Positions 50,987-59,044 of a DNA stretch of 64,000 nt are shown piece by piece. This DNA comes from Halorubrum salipaludis (GTDB lineage: Archaea; Halobacteriota; Halobacteria; Halobacteriales; Haloferacaceae). Location of the stretch: NCBI RefSeq assembly GCF_002286985.1, contig NZ_NSKC01000003.1:62001-126000 (forward strand), written 5' to 3'. The first letter of the stretch is position 1, and each line of letters starts with the position of its first letter. Below the pieces are notes generated by a model. That model was not told the origin of the DNA and did no database searches. It saw nothing but the letters and a program-made list of their open reading frames with translations. The translations under genes and the position numbers were made by a program.

Positions 50987-52557
50987 GCGCGCGACACCTC
51001 CTCGGAGGTGCGGTCGGGAATGTACTCCCGCCCGAAGCCGGTGATCGCGGCCAGCAGGAAGACGATCACCAGGAACCAGCCGTGGAACACGTACGGCACC
51101 ACGTCGATGGGGTTAACCACCATCTCGGGGCCGTACTCCGCGCCGAGCCCGCCGGGCCCGACCATCACCTGGTAGCCGACGAGGACCCCGCCGGCCCACG
51201 GGAAGATGTACCCGAGCGCCGACGTGTTGGCGTCGAGGATGTTCGCCCGACGGTAGCCGTTGATGTTGAACTTCTCGCCGATCCGGGCGATGTACGGCGC
51301 GATCGCGATCTCCGCCGCGGTGTTGATCGTGATCATCCCGTTGATCGTCGCCGTGCCCATGACCATCGTCAGCTCGGCCCGGCGGACGTTGGTCGCGACG
51401 GTGTTGAGGAGGAACTCCTGGATGGCCGCGAACCCGCCGCCGCGGATCATGATCTGCGCCATCGAGACGATGAGCAGGGTGAGGACGATGAGCGGGAAGA
51501 AGCCGATCGCGCCGGAGTAGAGGCTCCCGCCGACGCCAGCGCTCTCACCGACCACGACGAACGGCAGCGCGGTGAAGGTCCCGGACTCGGTCACGGTAAA
51601 GGCGAGGATGTCGCTCACCGACGAGAGCCCGAACGCGAGGTTGAACGCGACGGCGACGACGATCCCCCACGAGATCGCCTCAACGATGTGGCGTCCCGCG
51701 ACCGCCGTCACGATGACGACGCCCATCGAGATCAGGTGGACGAGTCCGGCCGCGGTCGCCGTGTCGCGGAGGGCGGCGGACCCCTCTAAGCTCACGCCGG
51801 CCATGGCGGAGCCCGCGATCAGGTACGCGACGAACGCCGGGATCGCCGCCGCGATCGCGTACTTGAACCGCGAGGCGACGACGCCGCCGATGTCGGCGTC
51901 CTGCGTCACCGCGCTCACGATCGTCGTGTCGCTCACGGGCGCGAGGTTGTCGCCGAAGACGGCGCCCGAGAGGATCGCCGCGAACAGCAGCACGGGGTTC
52001 GCGCCGATGAGCACGCCGGCCGGGAAGAAGAGCGTCACGAACGCGACGGTGGCGCCGTAGCCCGTCCCGATCCCGGTCGCGAGCAGGCCGCAAAGGACGA
52101 ACGCGGCGGCCGGGAACGTCGCCGCGCCGACGTTCAGCGCGTCGGCGGCGAAGATGAGCCCCTCGACGAACCCGCCGACCTGCAGCGTGTCGGCGAACAT
52201 GCCCGCCCACAGCCACGCGACGATCGCGGTCGCGGCGACGCGCTGGGTCATCCCCTCGAAGATGGTGTCGGCGTACGCCTTCCAGTCCCCGCGTACGAAG
52301 AACATCCCCAAGATTGTCCCGATCAACGCCCCGATCACCAGCCCGTTCGTGTCGCCGATGCCGAGGACGCCGCTCTGGAAGATGGCCCAGAGGATGAAGA
52401 AGGCGAGCGGGATCGTGCTCGCCCACTTCCCGCCGTAGAAGTCGATTCGCGGGGAGTCGTCCCCGTCGTCCGTGCCGTCACCAACGCCGAACTCGCTGCC
52501 GTCCGGTGGCTCCCCGCCGTCAGTCGCCGACAGGTCGCCGTCTACTGTTTCGGTCAT
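50983..52557 (-). CDS. nhaC: NhaC-family Na+/H+ antiporter
   Basis: A 524-residue membrane protein with about 12 helices after a 45-residue acidic Asp/Gly-rich N-terminus. GTGYGATVAFVTLFFPAGVL and GAVFGDNLAPVSDTTIVSAV are the family ion-site signatures with conserved Asp/Ser residues. NTAAEIAIAPYIARIGEKFN and NILDANTSALGYIFPWAGG are C-terminal signatures. It exports sodium, essential in hypersaline media, although some members exchange malate/lactate with protons. The ATG at 52557 is chosen by the acidic start, with a TATA-like GATTTACGT about 40 nt upstream. It is co-transcribed with the TRAM gene. Confidence 0.88.
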   Translation of the reverse strand: MTETVDGDLSATDGGEPPDGSEFGVGDGTDDGDDSPRIDFYGGKWASTIPLAFFILWAIFQSGVLGIGDTNGLVIGALIGTILGMFFVRGDWKAYADTIFEGMTQRVAATAIVAWLWAGMFADTLQVGGFVEGLIFAADALNVGAATFPAAAFVLCGLLATGIGTGYGATVAFVTLFFPAGVLIGANPVLLFAAILSGAVFGDNLAPVSDTTIVSAVTQDADIGGVVASRFKYAIAAAIPAFVAYLIAGSAMAGVSLEGSAALRDTATAAGLVHLISMGVVIVTAVAGRHIVEAISWGIVVAVAFNLAFGLSSVSDILAFTVTESGTFTALPFVVVGESAGVGGSLYSGAIGFFPLIVLTLLIVSMAQIMIRGGGFAAIQEFLLNTVATNVRRAELTMVMGTATINGMITINTAAEIAIAPYIARIGEKFNINGYRRANILDANTSALGYIFPWAGGVLVGYQVMVGPGGLGAEYGPEMVVNPIDVVPYVFHGWFLVIVFLLAAITGFGREYIPDRTSEEVSRA

Positions 52558-52748
52558 CAGTCTCTCACACGCCCTCGGTCGCCAACCACCCACGTAAATC
52601 CTCGTGTCTCCCCCTCGATCGAAAAGATCCGTCCGACTGATCGGCTCGCGGGGCTCGCGGTCCGCGTTCGTCCGCCGGCGACCGCGATCGTCCGCCGTTC
52701 TCCACGAACCCGTGGCGCGACGGCCGACGCGGGCCCACAAGAACACCC

Positions 52749-52986
52749 TTAAGAGGGGCGCCGACGAGGCCTCACACGGGAACAGCACAGCTGCAGATCC
52801 GACGCGCCGGGGTCTTTTCGCCCACGGCTTGGGAATGTAGCAGTGCGCCGACGCCTCCGGCGTCGCGGTCGGACGCCCGCGTTCGCGGGCCGTCCGGTCG
52901 GACCGCTCGGTCCGCGAGCCGTCCGTCAGCCGCGTCGCGCGGAGCCGCGGTCACGTTGCGGTTGTGCCGTTCCAACCAGATACACA
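52749..52986 (+). promoter_or_regulatory. Promoter and structured leader of rps15
   Basis: The TATA-like TTAAGA at 52749-52754 would start a transcript near 52778, leaving a leader of about 210 nt. That leader can form at least four hairpins: CGACGCC/GGCGTCG (52849-52865), GGAC-GCCCGC/GCGGGC-C-GTCC (52871-52895), GGACC/GGTCC (52900-52913) and CCGCG/CGCGG (52930-52942). Such a leader is unusual where most genes are leaderless. The region 52558-52748 holds only the nhaC promoter. Confidence 0.5.
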
Positions 52987-53457
52987 ATGGCACGAATGCA
53001 CACGCGCCGTCGCGGTTCGTCCGGTTCGGACAAGCCGGCGACGGACGAGAACCCGGAGTGGAGCGACGTCGACGCCGAGGACATCGAGTCCCGCGTCGTC
53101 GAACTGGCAGAGCAGGGCCACGACCCCAGCGTCATCGGACTCAAGCTCCGTGACGAGGGCGTCAAGGGCGTTCCGGTGCCCGACGTGAAGCTGGCCACCG
53201 GCAAGAAGGTCACCGAGATTCTCGAGGAGCACGACGCGGATTCCGAGTTCCCCGAGGACCTCCGCAACCTGATGTCTCAGGCCGTCCGCCTGCGCGAGCA
53301 CATGGCGGAGAACGGACAGGACCACCAGAACAAGCGCGCGCTCCAGAACACGGAGTCGAAGATCCGCCGCCTCGCGGACTACTACCGCGGCGACGAGATC
53401 GACGAGGAGTTCACGTACACCTACGAGTACGCCGCCGAGCTCCTCGGCGACGAGTAA
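52987..53457 (+). CDS. rps15: 30S ribosomal protein S15
   Basis: A 156-residue archaeal S15 (uS15). It starts MARMHTRRRGSSGSDKPA, and the conserved helices are VVELAEQGHDPSVIGLKLRD, then AVRLREHMAENGQDHQNKRA and KIRRLADYYRG, which bind the 16S rRNA three-way junction. The archaeal N-terminal extension replaces nothing essential. The ATG at 52987 precedes the arginine-rich start, and upstream in-frame residues are not conserved. It begins a gene cluster continued by the DHH protein, pcc1 and rps3ae. Confidence 0.97.
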   Translation: MARMHTRRRGSSGSDKPATDENPEWSDVDAEDIESRVVELAEQGHDPSVIGLKLRDEGVKGVPVPDVKLATGKKVTEILEEHDADSEFPEDLRNLMSQAVRLREHMAENGQDHQNKRALQNTESKIRRLADYYRGDEIDEEFTYTYEYAAELLGDE

Positions 53458-53628
53458 CGACGCAGACGAACGCGACACGAACGAACGCGGCTCCGACGGA
53501 GACCGGCTCCGAGGAGTGAGCGACGCGACGCAACGACGCACGACGTGGCGATCACGACGCGACCGACGCACTGATCGTGACACCACGGACGCACCGACAC
53601 ACGACCGCACCCACACCACACCCACCCA

Positions 53629-54909
53629 ATGACCGAGGCCACAGCCGCCACGCCCGCCCCCGACGCCCTCGCCGACGTCCTCGCGGACGCGCCGTTCGTC
53701 CGGCTCGTCGCGACCGACGACGGCGACGCGGTCGCGGCCACCGGGCTGCTCGCGCGAGCGCTGCGGACGGTCGGCACGCCGTTCCAGGCCCGCGTGTCTC
53801 GCGATCCCGTCCCCGACGCCGGCGACGACGCCGTCGCCGTGACCGTCGGGGCGAATCGCGGTCCGCACGCGATCCCCGGTTCGGGACGCCCGGCGAGCAC
53901 GACCGCGTTCGAGATCGCGCGCGCCCTCGGCGACGACCCCGACCCGGTCGTCGCCCTCGCGGGCGTCGTCGCGGCCGGCTCCGTGCCCGGCACGGACGGC
54001 TCCGGCGACGCGCTGGAGGCGGCCGAGCGCGCGGAGCTCGTCCGGCGACGCCCCGGCGTCGCGCTCCCGACCGCCGACCTGGCGGACGGGCTCGCGTCCT
54101 CGACGCTCGTCCGGACGCCGTACTCCGGCGACACCGAGGCCGCGCGGGCCGCGCTCGCCGAGCTCGGACTTCCGGCCGACCTCGACGACGACGCGCACCG
54201 GCGACTCGCGTCGCTGGTCGCCGTCGACGTCGCGGACGCGGACGGCGCGAGCGAGCGGGCGGCCTCGGCGGTCGAGCGCGCGCTCCGCCCGTACGCGACG
54301 GTCGGGGACGCGGCGCCGTTCGAGACGGTCGGCGGCTACGCCGACGCCCTCGACGCGCTCTCCCGCGCGGCCCCCGGAACGGGGATCGCGATGGCGCTCG
54401 ACGCCGACCCGAGCGACGGGCTCCGGACCGCCGCGCTCGACGCGTGGCGGACTCACGGCCTCGCCGCGCACCGCGCGCTCGACGCCGCGACGACCGGCCG
54501 GTACGACGGCTGCTTCGTCGCGCGCGTCGACCTCGCGGGGAGCGACCACCCGGGGGAGGGCGACGCCGCGGCGGACGCCGACGCCGCGCCCGACGCGGCC
54601 GCCGTCCTCCCGACGATCGCCCGGATCGCCCGGGACTTCCGGTCGCCGGAGCCGGTCGCGGTCGCGGTCGACGAGGCCGCGCGGCTGCTGGCCGCGTCCG
54701 CCACCGAGTCGATCGGGCTCGGCGACGCCTGCCGCTCGGCGGCGGGCGAGGTCGGCGGCGACGGCTGGGGGACCGCCGACCGCGGCGGGATCGCGGTCGG
54801 GCCGGGGATCGAGGCCGCCGACGAGGCGGACGAAGCGAACCGGAACGGCCCCGAGGAAACCGACGGCGACATCACGGGCGCGCTCGCCGCGCTCAGGGAG
54901 GCGCTATGA
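53629..54909 (+). CDS. Degenerate DHH-family (RecJ-like) protein
   Basis: A 426-residue protein often labelled RecJ-like in haloarchaea. The N-terminal strand VRLVATDDGDAVAATGLLAR aligns with the first DHH motif (D-x-D), but the following strand VAVTVGANRGPHAIPGSGRP has no D-H-H. ALAGVVAAGSVPGTDGSGDA aligns with motif III, and the C-terminal domain holds an Asp/Ala-rich insert. Without the DHH metal site it is probably not a nuclease, like the inactive Cdc45-type members of the family. The ATG at 53629 begins after a 171-bp gap. The stop overlaps pcc1 (ATGA), which places it in a ribosome/KEOPS operon. Confidence 0.72.
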   Translation: MTEATAATPAPDALADVLADAPFVRLVATDDGDAVAATGLLARALRTVGTPFQARVSRDPVPDAGDDAVAVTVGANRGPHAIPGSGRPASTTAFEIARALGDDPDPVVALAGVVAAGSVPGTDGSGDALEAAERAELVRRRPGVALPTADLADGLASSTLVRTPYSGDTEAARAALAELGLPADLDDDAHRRLASLVAVDVADADGASERAASAVERALRPYATVGDAAPFETVGGYADALDALSRAAPGTGIAMALDADPSDGLRTAALDAWRTHGLAAHRALDAATTGRYDGCFVARVDLAGSDHPGEGDAAADADAAPDAAAVLPTIARIARDFRSPEPVAVAVDEAARLLAASATESIGLGDACRSAAGEVGGDGWGTADRGGIAVGPGIEAADEADEANRNGPEETDGDITGALAALREAL

Positions 54910-55238
54910 GCGGGGAACCCGCTCGAGGCGGAGAGTCCGCCCGCGGCGACGGGGCGACCCGGACGGCCACCGTCCGGACGACCCACGCCGACGCCGCCCT
55001 CGTCGCCGCTGCGCTCGCCCCGGACGAGACCGACTCGATGGCGACTCGCGTCAACGGCGACGCGATCGAGTGCGTCGTCGAGCGGCCCGCCACCGGCGGA
55101 CTGCGGTCGACCGTGGATGACCACGTCGTAAACCTGCGCGTCGCGGACCGACTCGTCGAGCGCGCGAGGGCTCACCTCGCGGCCGACGACGGAGCGCGCC
55201 GCTCCGACACCAACGGCGACACAGACACCAACACATGA
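54906..55238 (+). CDS. pcc1: KEOPS complex subunit Pcc1
   Basis: A 110-residue protein. The core TVRTTHADAALVAAALAPDE and VVERPATGGLRSTVDDHVVN match the small Pcc1 fold, the dimerising subunit that links two Kae1 units in the complex making t6A on tRNAs. The N- and C-terminal ends are hydrophilic and variable. The ATG overlaps the DHH stop by ATGA, and its own stop overlaps the rps3ae start in the same way, so the three are translationally coupled. Confidence 0.88.
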   Translation: MSGEPARGGESARGDGATRTATVRTTHADAALVAAALAPDETDSMATRVNGDAIECVVERPATGGLRSTVDDHVVNLRVADRLVERARAHLAADDGARRSDTNGDTDTNT

Positions 55239-55882
55239 GCGAACGATCCGTATCCAAGAGCAGAGAACAGAAGCGCTGGTACTCCGTGCTGGCGCCCGAA
55301 CAGTTCGACCGGCAGGAGCTCGGCGAGACCCTCGCCGAGGAGCCCGACCAGGTCGTCGGCCGTACGATCACGACGACGCTGGGCGAGTTGACCGGCGACT
55401 CCGGCGCGAACAACACGAAGCTCACGTTCAAGATCACCGACGTGGGCAGCGACACGGCCTACACCGAGTTCATCAAGTACGAGCTCACGCGGGACTACCT
55501 GCGCTCGCTCGTCCGCCGCGGCGCCTCGAAGGTCGAGGCGTCGATCACGGTGCTGACGACGGACGACTACCGCATCCGCGTCCAGCCCGTCGCGCTGACG
55601 ACGAAGAAGGCCGACCGCTCGCAGGAGAAGGCCATCCGCCGCGTCATGATCGACAAGGTCCACGCGGCCGCCGAGGACCGCACCTTCGAGTCGTTCGTCG
55701 ACGCCATCGTCGAGGGGAACCTCTCGTCGGCGATCTACGGCGACGCGAAGCTCATCTACCCGCTCCGCCGCGTCGAGGTCCAGAAGCTGACGCTCGAGGC
55801 GCGCCCGTCCGAGGTCGCCGCCGAGGAGGAGACCGCCGTCGATGTCGACGCCGACGAAGTGGCCGTCGACGCCGACGAGTAA
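55235..55882 (+). CDS. rps3ae: 30S ribosomal protein S3Ae (eS1)
   Basis: A 215-residue archaeal/eukaryotic ribosomal protein near the mRNA exit channel. It begins SERSVSKSREQKRWYSVLAP, and FKITDVGSDTAYTEFIKYEL, TRDYLRSLVRRGASKVEASI and AIYGDAKLIYPLRRVEVQKL are conserved. The C-terminus is acidic (VDVDADEVAVDADE), as usual in haloarchaea. The start overlaps pcc1 by ATGA. It ends the cluster, and copy C of the dispersed element follows. Confidence 0.97.
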   Translation: MSERSVSKSREQKRWYSVLAPEQFDRQELGETLAEEPDQVVGRTITTTLGELTGDSGANNTKLTFKITDVGSDTAYTEFIKYELTRDYLRSLVRRGASKVEASITVLTTDDYRIRVQPVALTTKKADRSQEKAIRRVMIDKVHAAAEDRTFESFVDAIVEGNLSSAIYGDAKLIYPLRRVEVQKLTLEARPSEVAAEEETAVDVDADEVAVDADE

Positions 55883-55968
55883 CGCCGCTCCGAGCGAACC
55901 CGCAGTTTTCCCGTTTATAAACCGCATAGCGGCGGCGCTGACTGAGGATGGTTGTAATGGGGTCGGAT

Positions 55969-56226
55969 GCGGTGGCGCGTGCCTGCGAGCGGCGCGGAAG
56001 CGCCGCGAGCCAGCACGCGCGAGGGACGCGGTGAGCGCTCGAAGAGCGCGAACCGCGAGGCTGGGGAGGCGTGAGGCTGCGGTGCTGTGCGGGACGGGTG
56101 GGATTCAAAGGGGCAGCCGTGAGGCGGGCGCAGGTGACGTAAGCACCGCAAGGAGCGAGCACTGCGAGCGACTGAGGAGCGCAGCGAGCGTGCGCCCGCC
56201 TCACGGCTGGGGCTTCGGAAGTGTTC
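55969..56226 (+). repeat. Dispersed structured element, copy C (candidate ncRNA)
   Basis: Plus strand: GCGGTGGCGCGTGCC (55969-55983), then hairpin GCGGCGC-GGAA-GCGCCGC inside GCGCGTGC/GCACGCGC, then GAGGGA. A hairpin CGCGGT...GCGCTC-GAA-GAGCGC...ACCGCG is unrelated in sequence to that of A and B but in the same place. Next come GAGGCTGGGGAGGCGTGAGG, GGGATTCAAAGGGGCAG and a terminal stem CAGCCGTGAGGCGGGCG/CGCCCGCCTCACGGCTG, where C-G pairs of A and B have become T-A type pairs. It ends with GGGGCTTCGGAAGTGTTC. The TATA box TTTATAAA is at 55914-55921. It lies in the convergent gap between rps3ae and the GNAT gene. Confidence 0.85.
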
Positions 56227-56257
56227 ACCGTCGATTCGACAGTAGTGACTTATAAGT

Positions 56258-56301
56258 TAACGGCTGCGGATTTGGAGGTGCTTTCTCCCAAACCGCCGTT
56301 A
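56258..56301. repeat. 44-bp interrupted inverted repeat next to copy C
   Basis: Outer arms TAACGGC (56258-56264) and GCCGTTA (56295-56301) enclose inner arms GG-A-TTTGG and CCAAA-CC. The loop contains GGAGGTG, as in the 3' motif of copy A. TTATAA-type sequences flank it on both sides. It lies 17 bp from the GNAT gene end and could end that minus-strand transcript. Confidence 0.65.
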
Positions 56302-56318
56302 GATGTTTATAAACCCAC

Positions 56319-56891
56319 TCACACCACCTCCCGCGTCAGCTGCTTGCGGTACGACTCGAACCCCGCGTTCTCGTAGAACGCGATCGCCCGCTCGTTGTCG
56401 ACGTCGACGTCGAGCCGGAGCTGGCCGCAGTCCTCCTCGCGCGCATCGATCACGGCCCGCCCCATCAATCGGCTCGCGATCCCGGTTCCCCGATACGACT
56501 CGGCGACGTAGATGTCGCCGACGACGAGCCGATCGGGCCGGTCGAACACGGTGGGACACTCGTCGACGCTCGTCGAGACGAACGCGACGAGATCCCTGTC
56601 CGGGCCGGGAACGCCGACCGGCGCCGGATCGGTCGGATCGAGGTCGTCGACGGCGGCCTCGCTCGGGTCGGCGTCCGGACCGACCGCGACGACCCACAGG
56701 CGGCGGTCCGCGTCCTCCCGGAGCAGATCGAGCCGGAACTCCGTCTCGGCGGCGATCAGCTCCTGGTCGGGTCGGTCCGCGAGCGCGTGTGCGTCCACGC
56801 TCGCTTCGAGGTCGCGGTGATACGGCAGCCACAGGGCCGCCGCGTAGCGCTCCGCGGCGGCCTCGGTGGCCGGCAGGCGTCGGATCTCCAT
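56319..56891 (-). CDS. GNAT family N-acetyltransferase
   Basis: A 190-residue protein. The C-terminal half has the acetyl-CoA pyrophosphate loop in [19 protein letters not shown] (R-G-x-G-I-A pattern) and the final strand-helix [20 protein letters not shown]. The N-terminal half carries helices with [17 protein letters not shown]. Substrates of this broad family range from amines to protein N-termini, and none can be assigned. The ATG at 56891 precedes the first conserved strand [10 protein letters not shown]. It is divergent from rpoL by 114 bp. Confidence 0.9.
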   Translation of the reverse strand: MEIRRLPATEAAAERYAAALWLPYHRDLEASVDAHALADRPDQELIAAETEFRLDLLREDADRRLWVVAVGPDADPSEAAVDDLDPTDPAPVGVPGPDRDLVAFVSTSVDECPTVFDRPDRLVVGDIYVAESYRGTGIASRLMGRAVIDAREEDCGQLRLDVDVDNERAIAFYENAGFESYRKQLTREVV

Positions 56892-57005
56892 ACGGCGGGC
56901 CACCGGGGCCGACGGCATACGCTTTCGGGTCGCGTGCGGTCCCTCCCCATCCCCGGATATCCGGGAGACGAAAGCTTGAAACGCCGCTCGCCCGACCTCA
57001 CGAAC

Positions 57006-57284
57006 ATGGAACTGCGGGTCATCGAGAAGACCGACACGGAACTCCGCATCGAGATCGCCGGCGAGGACCACACGTTCATGAACGTGCTGAAGGGCGTCCT
57101 GCTTGAGACCGACGACGTCGCGGCCGCGACCTACGACATGAACCCCGAGCAGTCCGGCGGCCAGACCGAGCCGGTGCTGACGGTGAAATCCGAGTCCGGC
57201 GACCCGCTCGACGTGCTCGCCGACGCCGCCGAGTCGATCACCGACCGCACGGACGCGCTGCGCGACGCCGTGAAGGCGGCCTGA
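57006..57284 (+). CDS. rpoL: DNA-directed RNA polymerase subunit L
   Basis: A 92-residue subunit that pairs with RpoD in the polymerase assembly platform. [20 protein letters not shown] and [20 protein letters not shown] are the family core. The conserved Y-x-M/P-x-x-x-x strand reads [12 protein letters not shown], and the C-terminal helix is [18 protein letters not shown]. Length is normal. The ATG at 57006 is the only sensible start. It is monocistronic. Confidence 0.95.
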   Translation: MELRVIEKTDTELRIEIAGEDHTFMNVLKGVLLETDDVAAATYDMNPEQSGGQTEPVLTVKSESGDPLDVLADAAESITDRTDALRDAVKAA

Positions 57285-57437
57285 ACCGGGATCGAAACTG
57301 AACCCGAGTCGGGATCGACCCCGAGCCGGGACGGACGGGAGTTCCCGAGCGTCTTTTCGCACACCTCCGCTCCCTCGAGCCGTTCGCCCGGACGAACGAG
57401 GGGCATACCTAAGTGCCGACTCCCGAAACGGGGAGGT

Positions 57438-58484
57438 ATGCCGCCGAGCGTACTCATGCTGGGATGGGGGTATCCGCCGAACATCACCGGCGGGCTCGAC
57501 GTCCACGTCGGCGAACTGTTCTCCGGGCTCCGCGACGACCTCGGGGTGGACGCCACCCTCGTGTTGCCCGCGGAGTTCGCGCCGGACGACGAGCCGGGGA
57601 TCGAAGCGGTCGAGACGGGAGAGGGCGACGTGGCGGCCCGCGTCGACCGGCTCAGCGACCGGTTCGCTGAGCTCGCCCCCGACCACGACGTGATCCACAC
57701 GCACGACTGGTTCGGCTACGGCCCCGGTCGGCAGGCCGCCCGCGCGTCGGACGCGACGTGGGTGTCCTCGTTCCACTCGCTGGCGAGCGACCGCAACATC
57801 GACCCGCCGACCCGCGAGGTCGAGACCGAGCGCCGCCTCGCGAACGCGGCGGACACCAACATCGCGGTCAGCGAGATCGTCCGCGAGGACATCACGGAAC
57901 TGTACGACGCCGACTCGCGCGTCGTGTACAACGGCTTCTCGACCCCGAAGTTCTCCGGGAAAGACGTCCGCGCGGACCTCGGGATCGACGGCGAGATGCT
58001 GTTTTTCGTCGGCCGACACACCGACCAGAAGGGGATCTCGCATCTGCTGTACGCGGTGCGGAAGCTCCACCGCCCCGGCGTGACCCTCGTCGTCGGGGGG
58101 TCGGGCCACCAGACCGACCAGCTGAAGCGGTTCGCCGAGCTGCTCGGGATCGAGGACCGCGTCGAGTTCGTCGGCTACGTCCCGGAGGCGGAGCTCGGCG
58201 ACTACTACGCCGCCGCCGACGCGTTCGTCTCCCCCTCGTACGCGGAGCCGTTCGGGATCACGATCACGGAGGCCCTCGAAGCCGGGACGCAGGTCGTCGC
58301 CACTCGGTCGGGCGTCGCAGAGGTGCTTCCCGACGACTGCCTCGTCGAGGTCGAGGTCGATTCGGAGTCGATCGTCGACGGGATCGCGACCGCGCTCGAC
58401 CGCGAGTCCCCGCCGGAGTACGAGCGCCGCGAGTGGTCGGCGGTCGTCGAGGACACGCTGGCCGTGTACGAAGACGTGGCGTAG
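57438..58484 (+). CDS. GT4-family glycosyltransferase
   Basis: A 348-residue GT-B enzyme. LMLGWGYPPNITGGLDVHVG at the start is the acceptor/nucleotide loop (GG motif), with DVIHTHDWFGYG in the first domain. The second domain has FFVGRHTDQKGISHLLYAVR, where the Arg and Lys bind the donor diphosphate, and SPSYAEPFGITITEALEAGT, the E-x7-E motif. Starch/glycogen synthases and surface-glycan transferases share these features, and the first block resembles the glycogen-synthase type. No polysaccharide genes lie nearby. A TATA-like ACCTAAGTG is about 25-30 nt upstream. Confidence 0.9.
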   Translation: MPPSVLMLGWGYPPNITGGLDVHVGELFSGLRDDLGVDATLVLPAEFAPDDEPGIEAVETGEGDVAARVDRLSDRFAELAPDHDVIHTHDWFGYGPGRQAARASDATWVSSFHSLASDRNIDPPTREVETERRLANAADTNIAVSEIVREDITELYDADSRVVYNGFSTPKFSGKDVRADLGIDGEMLFFVGRHTDQKGISHLLYAVRKLHRPGVTLVVGGSGHQTDQLKRFAELLGIEDRVEFVGYVPEAELGDYYAAADAFVSPSYAEPFGITITEALEAGTQVVATRSGVAEVLPDDCLVEVEVDSESIVDGIATALDRESPPEYERREWSAVVEDTLAVYEDVA

Positions 58485-58575
58485 ACGCCCTCCGTCCGCC
58501 GCTTTTCGATCCCCTTTCCGTCGGCGCTATTCGTTTTCGGCCGCACCGTCGCTTTCGCCGTCAGGCGCGCCGATG

Positions 58576-58923
58576 CTATTCGCCGTCGTCTGCGTCGTCG
58601 TCCGCGTCGCCGTCGCCGCGGTACACGTCGAACTCGGTGGCCGTCTCCGGGTGAGTGATCCGGAACCCCTCCGCGGTCTCGATCACGCCGCGCGTGCTCC
58701 CGGATCCGCCGCCGTACGGGCTTTCCTCGCCGTCGACGCCGCTCCCGCCCTGATACGGCGAGGTGTACGGCGACTCCGAAACGGGCTCGTCGAAGCCCGC
58801 CGGCGGGAGGTAGATCCGCTCGCCGCTCGCGGAGCGAACGACGACCGCGACGTCGCGGGTCCCGGTCACGTCGATGACGGTCCGCTCCCCCGTGACGCGC
58901 GCGTCGATGTCGATCTCGTCCAT
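58576..58923 (-). CDS. Uncharacterised acidic haloarchaeal protein
   Basis: A 115-residue protein. The first 40 residues give a beta-rich start (DARVTGERTVIDVTGTRDVA, VVVRSASGERIYLPPAGF). A Ser/Gly/Tyr-rich low-complexity middle with two S-P-Y-x-x-G/S motifs (about 52-78) follows, then a short strand and an acidic Asp/Gly tail. There is no signal peptide or domain. The start M-D-E-I-D at 58923 is 121 bp from the divergent rpa gene, so they may share a control region. Function unknown. Confidence 0.65.
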   Translation of the reverse strand: MDEIDIDARVTGERTVIDVTGTRDVAVVVRSASGERIYLPPAGFDEPVSESPYTSPYQGGSGVDGEESPYGGGSGSTRGVIETAEGFRITHPETATEFDVYRGDGDADDDADDGE

Positions 58924-59044
58924 ACACCACGGTGCGGACGCGGGCGGTTTAGCCCTACCGGCCGTCGCGGCGGGCCACCCCTCTACGGGGAGCCGCGCGA
59001 GGGGTGGTGAACCCTTTTGTGCGGTCGCGTCGAAGCCCGACCCG

